Positions 26,793 to 34,150 of a stretch of 64,000 nt of DNA are shown here, one piece after another. Source of the stretch: Caballeronia mineralivorans PML1(12) (GTDB lineage Bacteria; Pseudomonadota; Gammaproteobacteria; Burkholderiales; Burkholderiaceae); NCBI RefSeq assembly GCF_001028175.1, contig NZ_AEJF01000116.1, forward strand, positions 1 to 64,000. Reading direction: 5' to 3'. The notes under the pieces are model-generated. The model saw only the letters and a list, made by a program, of their open reading frames with translations, was not told the DNA's origin and ran no database searches. A program made the translations under genes and the position numbers. Within the stretch, counting starts at the first letter, position 1. The number at the start of each line of letters is the position of its first letter.

Positions 26793-27926
26793 TCAGCCCT
26801 TGGCGGTGCGCTTCAGCTTGTCGGGATCGTCAAACGGCATCGTGTGGGCGATTGCGTGCATGCGGGCGTCGCCGCGCAGTACTTCCACGCGCCGCCCATG
26901 CACCGCGTACGGCGTGTCGAGGCGCGCGATCGCCATCGACTTGCCGGTTAGGCGGCTCACCATCGCACAGGTGATGACACCAACCCGCTTGCCGTCAGCC
27001 CATACGAAATCGCCGCCCTGCGCGGCTTCGCTGCTATCGATCAGCAAACCGAAGATCTTGAAGCGCTCCCTGCCTTGCAGCCGGAAATGCTCCGGTGCGC
27101 CACGAAACTCCGTCTTGCCCGGCGACACGGTGAAGTCGAGGCCGAGCTCCCATAGCGAGTCGCCCGGTGGCTGGTCCGCGAAGGGGTACATCTCGGAGTT
27201 GTCATAGGGATAGAACATCAGGGAGCTTTCTACCCGCAGCCAGTCGAGCGTCAGGAACGCGCATGGCACGATGCCAAACGCGGCACCTTCCGCAAGTACC
27301 GTGTCCCAGATCGATGGGGCGTCGGCTGCCTTGCAGAAAATTTCGTAACCGCGTTCACCGGTGTAGCCGGTGCGCGAGATGGTCACGGGCTTCCCGTAAA
27401 GCGTGGTCTGGAGATGATGGAAGTAGCGCAGTTCGCGAATACCCGGCACGCGCTCAGCGAGAAAGTCGACAGCGTGCGGCCCTTGCAGCGACAGGTCGTG
27501 CAGGTCGTCGTCGAACAGTACAGAGACGTTGCGCCCCATCGCGCCGCGCGTCAGCGCTTCGTGCCCTGCTCCGCCGCCATGCACGACCATGAACGCATTA
27601 GGGCCGTTGCGATAGATGATGCAGTCGTCGACAAAAAAACCCCGTTCATCGAGCATGGTCGCGTAGACGGATTTGCCCGGATAGAGCCTGGACACGTCGC
27701 GCGACGTGATCTGGTCGATCAGCATCTCGGCATGGGCGCCCACGATATGCAGTTTCTTGAGTCCCGATACGTCCATCAGGCCCGCTTTCGTGCGAATGGC
27801 TTCATGCTGGTCCGCCAGATCGGCCTCGTAGGTCCAAGCGGTACCCATGCCATTCCAGTTCTCGAGCTTCGAGCCAAGTGCGAGATGCCGCGACGCCAAT
27901 ACCGACGTTCTCCATGAATTCGCCAT
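26793..27926 (-). CDS. Aminomethyltransferase (GcvT) family protein
   Basis: The 377-residue protein has the GcvT/YgfZ layout: AIRTKAGLMDVSGLKKLHIV, DITSRDV-type loop, a folate-domain motif ISRTGYTGERGYEIF and a C-terminal beta-barrel (GVITCAMVSRLTGKSMAIA). GcvT-type domains move a methyl or methylene group from an amine to tetrahydrofolate. It is not next to gcvH or gcvP, so it is not the glycine cleavage T protein but a stand-alone demethylase-type enzyme. It is divergent from purU-folD, which would process the methylene-THF formed. Confidence 0.85.
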   Translation of the reverse strand: MANSWRTSVLASRHLALGSKLENWNGMGTAWTYEADLADQHEAIRTKAGLMDVSGLKKLHIVGAHAEMLIDQITSRDVSRLYPGKSVYATMLDERGFFVDDCIIYRNGPNAFMVVHGGGAGHEALTRGAMGRNVSVLFDDDLHDLSLQGPHAVDFLAERVPGIRELRYFHHLQTTLYGKPVTISRTGYTGERGYEIFCKAADAPSIWDTVLAEGAAFGIVPCAFLTLDWLRVESSLMFYPYDNSEMYPFADQPPGDSLWELGLDFTVSPGKTEFRGAPEHFRLQGRERFKIFGLLIDSSEAAQGGDFVWADGKRVGVITCAMVSRLTGKSMAIARLDTPYAVHGRRVEVLRGDARMHAIAHTMPFDDPDKLKRTAKG

Positions 27927-28049
27927 CGATGCTCTCCGTAGTGTTCACCGGGCAACCCGCGGCCATGTCAGCCCAGTTGCCGCCTGGTTCAGTTGCCTCT
28001 GTATACGACGATTAGAGCGACGCCAAAACGCCACGGCAATGCTCCCGAC

Positions 28050-28060
28050 GGAGTACCACC
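28050..28060 (+). promoter_or_regulatory. Shared 11-mer GGAGTACCACC in the gcvT/purU divergent promoter
   Basis: The same 11 bases occur at 40790-40800 upstream of dmmA, and the match extends to 13 of 14 bases (GA[C/G]GGAGTACCACC). It lies 78-88 bp before the purU start. It is a candidate site for the module's NarL-type response regulator or another shared regulator. Confidence 0.4.
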
Positions 28061-28137
28061 ACGGCCGGATTGGCGCCGACAATATCGGCACCGACAATGC
28101 GGGCTGTCATTCCGGCAATCCTCTTTTGAGAACTGTC

Positions 28138-28998
28138 ATGAGCCTGAAACGCCACTTCACGTTGACGCTGTCCTGTCCCGACCAGATCGGCATCGTGGCC
28201 GCCGTCAGCGATTTCCTTGCGAAGCATCACGGTTGGATCACGGAGTCCAGCAACCACGCGGATGAAGAAAATCAGCGTTTCTTCATGCGCCAGGAGATTC
28301 TCGCGGACTCGTTCCAGCTCGACCTGTGCGGCTTTTGCGACGCTTTCGCGCCGATCGCGCGGCGCTTCGGCATGGACTGGCGGGTTGCCGACAGCGCGCA
28401 AAAGAAGCGTGTTGTGATCCTCGTGTCGAAGCTCGAACACTGCCTGTACGACTTACTGGCACGCTGGAAAGCCGGCGAACTGGAGGTCGAGATTCCCTGC
28501 GTGATCTCGAATCACGACACCTTCCGCGATCTGGTCGAGTGGCATGGCATAACGTTCCATCACGTGCCCGTCACGCCCGACAATAAGGCCGGCGCGTACG
28601 CCCGGGTGGCACACCTGTTCGACGAAGCCCGGGCCGACGTCATGGTGCTCGCGCGCTACATGCAGGTGTTGTCGCCGGACATGTGCCGCGACTATGCCGG
28701 GCGCATCATTAACATCCACCATTCGTTCTTGCCGGCATTCTCCGGGGGCAAGCCCTATCACCAGGCGTACCAGCGCGGCGTGAAGCTAATCGGCGCGACC
28801 TGCCACTACGTGACCGAGGAACTGGACGAAGGCCCGATCATCGATCAGGACGTCATCCGTATTGACCATTCCGATTCGATTCCCGATCTCGTGCGCTATG
28901 GCAGAGATATCGAGAAGACGGTGCTGGCACGCGGGCTGCGCTATCACCTGGAAGACCGTGTGCTGACCCACGGGAACCGCACCGTGGTGTTTCGATGA
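28138..28998 (+). CDS. purU: Formyltetrahydrofolate deformylase
   Basis: The 286-residue protein has an N-terminal ACT domain (FTLTLSCPDQIGIVAAVSDF) and a formyltransferase-fold catalytic domain with IINIHHSFLPAF and GATCHYVTEELDEGPIIDQD, the conserved Asn, His and Asp region. It hydrolyses 10-formyl-THF to formate and THF. It overlaps folD by an ATGA. In methylated-amine users, PurU with FolD disposes of the C1 units released by demethylation, which fits this locus. Confidence 0.93.
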   Translation: MSLKRHFTLTLSCPDQIGIVAAVSDFLAKHHGWITESSNHADEENQRFFMRQEILADSFQLDLCGFCDAFAPIARRFGMDWRVADSAQKKRVVILVSKLEHCLYDLLARWKAGELEVEIPCVISNHDTFRDLVEWHGITFHHVPVTPDNKAGAYARVAHLFDEARADVMVLARYMQVLSPDMCRDYAGRIINIHHSFLPAFSGGKPYHQAYQRGVKLIGATCHYVTEELDEGPIIDQDVIRIDHSDSIPDLVRYGRDIEKTVLARGLRYHLEDRVLTHGNRTVVFR

Positions 28999-29858
28999 GC
29001 GCTCGCGTAATCGACGGCCGTGCCCTCGCCACCGGCCTGCGCGTGAAATACGCCGAGAGCGTCGCAGAACTAGTGCGCAATGGCATCGTGCCGGGGCTAG
29101 CGGTCGTCATGATCGGCAGTGACCCGGCTTCGCATCTTTATGTGAGGAACAAGATCCGGGCATGCGACGAATGCGGCGTGAGGTCTTTTCTTCATGCGTT
29201 ATCCGCCGATGCGACCGAGGCAGAGGTCCTCGACTTGATCGGCGAGCTGAACGCGGACCCGTCCGTGCATGGCATCTTGGTGCAACTGCCCTTGCCGCCG
29301 CAGATTGACGTCCGGCGCGTGCTGGAGACGATCGCCGTGGACAAGGACGTCGACGGTTTCCATCTCTACAACGTCGGCGCGCTGACGGTGGGCGAGTCGA
29401 TCTTTCCGCCCTGCACGCCTTACGGGGTGCAGTTGCTGATCGACCAGACGGGCATCGAGATAGAGGGCAAACATGCGGTGGTGGTGGGCGCCAGCAATAT
29501 CGTCGGCAAGCCGATGGCGCTCATGTTGCTGCAGCGGCTTGCCACCGTGACCATCTGCCACGCGAGGACGGTGAACCTCGCGCATCACACCATTTCGGCC
29601 GATGTGCTGGTCGTCGCCGCCGGCAAGCCGGGCCTGATCGTGCCGCAGATGGTAAAGCAGGGAGCCGTGGTGATCGACGTGGGCATCAATAAGCTCGCCG
29701 ATGGCAAGATCGTCGGCGACGTGGACTTCGAAGGCGTGAGGGACAAGGCATCGTGGATCACGCCGGTTCCTGGTGGCGTCGGGCCAATGACGGTGACCAT
29801 GTTGATCAGGAATACGATCCGCTCGGCGCAAAGGCTGCCGGCCGGCTCGTTCGACTGA
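28995..29858 (+). CDS. folD: Methylenetetrahydrofolate dehydrogenase/cyclohydrolase
   Basis: The 287-residue protein has the FolD catalytic region (SHLYVRNKIRACDECG), HGILVQLPLP, the NADP site HAVVVGASNIVGKPMALML, and VPGGVGPMTVTML. It converts 5,10-methylene-THF to 10-formyl-THF, the substrate of PurU encoded just upstream with overlapping ends. It is probably a dedicated catabolic copy additional to the housekeeping one. Confidence 0.94.
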   Translation: MSARVIDGRALATGLRVKYAESVAELVRNGIVPGLAVVMIGSDPASHLYVRNKIRACDECGVRSFLHALSADATEAEVLDLIGELNADPSVHGILVQLPLPPQIDVRRVLETIAVDKDVDGFHLYNVGALTVGESIFPPCTPYGVQLLIDQTGIEIEGKHAVVVGASNIVGKPMALMLLQRLATVTICHARTVNLAHHTISADVLVVAAGKPGLIVPQMVKQGAVVIDVGINKLADGKIVGDVDFEGVRDKASWITPVPGGVGPMTVTMLIRNTIRSAQRLPAGSFD

Positions 29859-29866
29859 TCTTCACA

Positions 29867-30574
29867 CTATCTTCTTTGATCCCGCAGCCACAGCGCGGCT
29901 TCGAAGCGATTCTTGAGCGAGAGCTTCCTGAGCACATGCTTCACGTGCACCTTGACCGTGCTCTCCGCAATGCCGAGTGAGCGCGCGACGATCTTGTTCG
30001 ACGCCCCTTGAGCGACGAGCTCCAGGGTCTCGCGCTCACGCTCGGTCAGATCCTCCCAGAGTGCGTGCCGCGCACGCCCTTCGGCTGGAGAAAGCCCCGC
30101 AGGAAAAGCTAGCACCCGGTCCGAGACGACATCGACCCCGCGCGCGGCTTCCTTGACCCTCGCGCACAGTTCCTCCGGTTCCATGTCCTTCAGCAGATAA
30201 CCGCGTGCGCCGGCGTCGAAGGCGCGATCGAGATCGGCCTTGTTATCGGACACTGTCAACATCACGAAGCGCGCCGTGCAACCTGCGGAACGTGCGGCCC
30301 TGACCAGGGTCGCGCCGTCGATGTCCTTCATGTGCAGATCGATCAGCGCGACATCGGGCATATGTTTCAGCACGGCTTCTATTCCTTCGTGCCCACAGGA
30401 CGCCTCGGCCACCACGTCGAGTTCGAGGTCGGCTGAAATAAGCTGCCTGAGGCCGCGCCGGAACAGCGCGTGATCGTCGACGATGACAAGCCGCACCGGA
30501 GCGGAGACCGCCGCGTTGGCAAAGACGGCAGTGGAAACGGGCATGGCAGGTGTGCTGTTCACATTCAGCCTCAT
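29867..30574 (-). CDS. NarL/FixJ-type response regulator
   Basis: The 235-residue protein has an extended N-terminus, a receiver domain (VRLVIVDDHALFRRGL; phosphoacceptor Asp in DVALIDLHM; Lys in YLLKDME) and a C-terminal LuxR-type HTH (LTERERETLELVAQGASNKI, ESTVKVHVKHVLRKL). It overlaps the histidine kinase gene by ATGA and converges with folD. It probably controls the surrounding N-demethylation genes, by position. Confidence 0.93.
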   Translation of the reverse strand: MRLNVNSTPAMPVSTAVFANAAVSAPVRLVIVDDHALFRRGLRQLISADLELDVVAEASCGHEGIEAVLKHMPDVALIDLHMKDIDGATLVRAARSAGCTARFVMLTVSDNKADLDRAFDAGARGYLLKDMEPEELCARVKEAARGVDVVSDRVLAFPAGLSPAEGRARHALWEDLTERERETLELVAQGASNKIVARSLGIAESTVKVHVKHVLRKLSLKNRFEAALWLRDQRR

Positions 30575-32142
30575 GGGACCACGGATGACCCGGGCCGGAA
30601 TTTCAATCGTACTTCGGAACCGGCAGCTGCGCCGGCCAGGGGATGGTTTGTGGCACCGATCTCGATCCGGCCACCCAGTCGTTCGCTGCGCTCACGCATG
30701 ATGCTCAGGCCGTAGTGACCTGCCGGATCGGCAGCGTCGGTGGCAAAACCCTCGCCATCGTCGAGCACCGACAACGTCAGTTCGCCGCCACTCTCGCTAA
30801 CACTGACACGCGCATGATTGGCGCGTGCATGTCGCACCACGTTGCTCAGCGCCTCGCGGGCGATCTGCAGCAGATGCAACTCCTCTTCGGGCGACAGGTC
30901 GATCTCTTGCACGCGGCAATCGAGTTCGATACTCGTGCGCGTGACGCCGGACAGGTCGTCGACGATCACCTGCAACGACTGCGCGAGCCCGCCCGCCCCG
31001 ACACTGCTGCGAAACGCGCTCAGCAACTGCCGCAAATTGCGGTACGCGCTATCCACGCCAAGCCGCAACTCGGCTAGCGACTCCTCCCAGTCGCGCGCAT
31101 CGATCCCGGCAGCGAAATCCGCGTGGCGAGCCTGTGCCTGCATCCGGGCCAACTGGATCTTGACGAATGAGAGCGTTTGCGCGAGCGAGTCGTGCAGTTC
31201 GCGTGCTATCGCCGCCCGCTCTTCCATCAGCGCCACACGCCGCTGGCGCCGGCTGCGCAGCAAGTTACCGATGGTCACCGCCAGCAGGCTCGCGAAGGTG
31301 TCGAGCAGACGTTGCTGGCGCCGCTCGAGCACATACTTCGGCGTGACTTCGAGCGCGAGTACGCCGTAACGGTCGACCGCGTCGCCAATCGGCATCACGA
31401 GCAGTGCTGGCTGTCCGTCCGGCGAGGCATCGAAGCGCTGCACGCCCTGCTCTGCCGCCAGCCGGTGCAAGCTCATGCCGGCTGGCATCCGCACTGTCCC
31501 GCGAGCGGCCAGCACCGCGGGCAACGACAGTTCGGCCGCTGCCACGTCGTGGATCAGCAGCGCGCCGCACTGTGCACCCACGCAGTCGACCAGTTCTTCG
31601 AGCAAACTGCGCAACGCCTCTTCATCGGGCGCGGAGGCGGCAAAAAGGGTACTGGCCCGAAACAGCAGGTCGAGCGCGCGACCCGAGTCTCTCGACTGAT
31701 CGACAAGCGTACGCTCCAGGTATTCGCTGTTGGACTCGATGCCGGCACAGCGCGACGCCAGCGAGGTCAGGAGCGCCGCAAGGCGAGCGATCTCATGGGA
31801 CGCACCATCGAAGGGACCGCGCGCACTAACGCCGATAGCATCGATCTGGTTCAGTGCATCGCGAGGAATAACGACGAGCACCCGATAGCCCGAAATAAAC
31901 AGCGCGCCGAAACCGACAGCCAGCAATACAGCGAGCCCGGCCTGGAGGATGCTCACGAGCCCTGGCGGCGCGACGTGCTCCGCTGCCTGCAGCACGAAAC
32001 CTGGATGCGACGCAAGCCACGCCTGCGTCTCCACCGTTGCCAGCAGCATCACGCCAAGCAGCGCGAGCGCGGATAACCACACGACGTACCGTGCGAACAA
32101 CGGGTAACTGATCGAGTGAACGAGCGGCGAAGGTCGCGTCAC
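30571..32142 (-). CDS. NarX/UhpB-type sensor histidine kinase
   Basis: The 523-residue protein starts at a GTG (complement 32140-32142) with AAGGAG six bases upstream; longer frames would run into the divergent PAS gene. It has two transmembrane helices around residues 15-90, a linker, a GAF-like domain (CGALLIHDVAAAELSLPAV), a HisKA_3 dimerisation domain with phospho-His in ARELHDSLAQTLS, and an ATPase domain (AREALSNVVRHA, LDDGEGF, YGLSIMRERSERLGG). It is the cognate kinase of the overlapping regulator. Confidence 0.92.
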   Translation of the reverse strand: MTRPSPLVHSISYPLFARYVVWLSALALLGVMLLATVETQAWLASHPGFVLQAAEHVAPPGLVSILQAGLAVLLAVGFGALFISGYRVLVVIPRDALNQIDAIGVSARGPFDGASHEIARLAALLTSLASRCAGIESNSEYLERTLVDQSRDSGRALDLLFRASTLFAASAPDEEALRSLLEELVDCVGAQCGALLIHDVAAAELSLPAVLAARGTVRMPAGMSLHRLAAEQGVQRFDASPDGQPALLVMPIGDAVDRYGVLALEVTPKYVLERRQQRLLDTFASLLAVTIGNLLRSRRQRRVALMEERAAIARELHDSLAQTLSFVKIQLARMQAQARHADFAAGIDARDWEESLAELRLGVDSAYRNLRQLLSAFRSSVGAGGLAQSLQVIVDDLSGVTRTSIELDCRVQEIDLSPEEELHLLQIAREALSNVVRHARANHARVSVSESGGELTLSVLDDGEGFATDAADPAGHYGLSIMRERSERLGGRIEIGATNHPLAGAAAGSEVRLKFRPGSSVVP

Positions 32143-32278
32143 GGGTCTCCTTCGTAATGGCGCCGCGGGCAGCGGGCGTTTTGATATCTGGAATAACAGC
32201 GTTAACCAAGCAACTTCTGGACCAAATTGTGCTTGTCTTCTTCGATTGAACTTACCTGCCAGGGGCGGTTTTTCCCCG

Positions 32279-34135
32279 ATGACGCTGTTCATCTTCGCCG
32301 TGCTGCTTCTTTGCGCGCTGAGCGCCATGGTGCTGTGGCCGGTTCTCACCCTTGCCGCGTTGCCGCTGACGGGCGTTGCGGTGGTGTTGGTCGTGGCGGT
32401 AGCGGGCGGCATCGGCGTACCTGCGCTCTTGCTCTCGCGCAGGCGGCCGCGACGCAGCGCCCAGCACGTATCGCTTGCCGCCGAGCGCGAAGCGCTGGCG
32501 AGCTACATCGATCATGCGTTCCGCCCCGCCTTGCTCGTGTCCGGCAACAACGTGTTGCGGGCCAACCTCGCGTTGCTGAAAGAGCTGGGCATGAGCAGTT
32601 CCGGCGACGACATCATCGGCATGCCCTTCGAGAACATCGTCCATCCTCGCGATCAGCAGCGCGTGCCGCAGATCCTCGAACAGCGTGACGGCCACGACGA
32701 AGTCCTCACCTTGCTGCGCGCCGACGGCTCCTCGAGCAGGCTTCACGTCAGCGTGTTTCCCGGTGCGCATCCCACGCTGCGCATGCTGCAACTGGGCGGC
32801 ACGCTGGTAAACGGCGAACGCTCGACGCAGCCGCCCGGCAGCACATGGCCGCACAAGCTTGCTGCGCGCCTTGGCGACGTGCTGTTCGCACTCGACGACG
32901 AACTGGCCGTGGCCTACATCAGCCCCGCCTGGTCGCTGGTTGCGGGTGCGGGCTCGGCTAACGCGACCGGCACCCCGCTGCTGCAGTTGTTGCATCCTGA
33001 AGACCGCGCTGCCGTGACCCAGGCCTTGCGCGAAGCCGTGCGAAACAGCGGCGCCGCCACGCCGGTCGAAGCGCGCGTGCTGAACGCACAAGGACCGCTG
33101 TGCTGGATGGAGATTCGTGCTCGCGCGCTCTCCCCTGCGGCCGACGATCCCCTGCCCGGCGCAGTGATCGGCGTGATGATCGACGTCACGCGGCGCAAGC
33201 TCAACGAAGAAAGCTTGCGCGCGCAACGGCGTAGCCTGCGCACGCTGGTGGACAACGTGCCCGGCATGATCTATCGCGGCCACAGTGACCGGCGCTGGTC
33301 GATGGAGTTCGTCAGCGAAGGTTGCCTCGAACTCACCGGCTATCCCCCCACCGCGCTGATGGGAAACGGCCCGGTGGGCTTCGGCGACCTGATTCATCCC
33401 GAAGACCGCGAATACGTGTGGACCAGCGTGCAGATGCGCACCGGACGCGGGGAAGGGTTCGAGCTGACCTACAAGATCATCGACCGCGGCGGCAACATCA
33501 AGTGGGTCGCCGAGATCGGCCGAGGCATCTTTTCGGCGACCGGCGAGCTGCTCGGCCTCGAAGGGTTGATCACCGATTTCAGCTCGCGCCAGCGCGTGCA
33601 GGAAGATGCGCGCCGGCGCCTGATCTACGAGTCGACGACCGGCCTGATGAACCACAGCGTCCTGCTCGACCGGCTCGCCTTCACGTTCGCGCATGCCACC
33701 GCGAACGGCTACCGGTTCGCCGTTGCCTACCTGGGCTTCGGCGGTCCGCAGTCGCTCGCGCAGGAATACGGCCCGGCCGATGCCGACCGCCTGATGATCG
33801 AACTCGGCAAGCGGCTGAAAGTGCTGCATACCGACTGCAACGGCATCGGCCGTCATGACGATGCGGGCTTCGTATGCCTGTTGACGGATTTCACCTTCGG
33901 CGCGGGTCCGCGATCGCATGCCGCGGCAAGCCCGGACGAGAGTCAGGTCGAGCAGCGGCTGGGCCGATTGTTCGAGGGAATCGGCATGCCGGTCCGGCTG
34001 GACCATCGCGAGTTCGCGTTGCGGATGCACTGGTCGCTGGTGTGGCATGACGCCGGCCGGCATCGTGTGCCCGGCCAGTTGATAGAAGAAGCGATCGACA
34101 CGACCACCGCGCATCTCCACGCGCTGAGCGGATAA
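32279..34135 (+). CDS. Membrane PAS-repeat protein with degenerate GGDEF domain
   Basis: The 618-residue protein begins with two hydrophobic helices (TLFIFAVLLLCALSAMVLWP and the next 28 residues). Three PAS-like sensor segments follow, each with an HPEDR/HPRD motif near its end (VHPRDQQR, LHPEDRAA, IHPEDREY). The C-terminus has the start of a GGDEF domain (ESTTGLMNHSVLLDRL), but the signature is RHDDAGF instead of GGDEF, so cyclase activity is unlikely. The start is uncertain: ATG at 32279 or TTG at 32246. It is divergent from the kinase gene and probably an additional sensor for the locus. Confidence 0.8.
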   Translation: MTLFIFAVLLLCALSAMVLWPVLTLAALPLTGVAVVLVVAVAGGIGVPALLLSRRRPRRSAQHVSLAAEREALASYIDHAFRPALLVSGNNVLRANLALLKELGMSSSGDDIIGMPFENIVHPRDQQRVPQILEQRDGHDEVLTLLRADGSSSRLHVSVFPGAHPTLRMLQLGGTLVNGERSTQPPGSTWPHKLAARLGDVLFALDDELAVAYISPAWSLVAGAGSANATGTPLLQLLHPEDRAAVTQALREAVRNSGAATPVEARVLNAQGPLCWMEIRARALSPAADDPLPGAVIGVMIDVTRRKLNEESLRAQRRSLRTLVDNVPGMIYRGHSDRRWSMEFVSEGCLELTGYPPTALMGNGPVGFGDLIHPEDREYVWTSVQMRTGRGEGFELTYKIIDRGGNIKWVAEIGRGIFSATGELLGLEGLITDFSSRQRVQEDARRRLIYESTTGLMNHSVLLDRLAFTFAHATANGYRFAVAYLGFGGPQSLAQEYGPADADRLMIELGKRLKVLHTDCNGIGRHDDAGFVCLLTDFTFGAGPRSHAAASPDESQVEQRLGRLFEGIGMPVRLDHREFALRMHWSLVWHDAGRHRVPGQLIEEAIDTTTAHLHALSG

Positions 34136-34150
34136 GCCCCGCCTCCCGCG

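Noticed and set aside
32143..32412. N-terminal extension of the histidine kinase
   Set aside because: The longer frame has low-complexity Thr/Ala sequence and overlaps the divergent PAS gene; the GTG at 32142 with AAGGAG is the better start.
32252..34120. 622-residue open frame on the minus strand
   Set aside because: It is antisense to the PAS protein gene, is rich in Arg/His/Gln/Ala, and has no recognisable motif. High GC keeps the shadow frame open.
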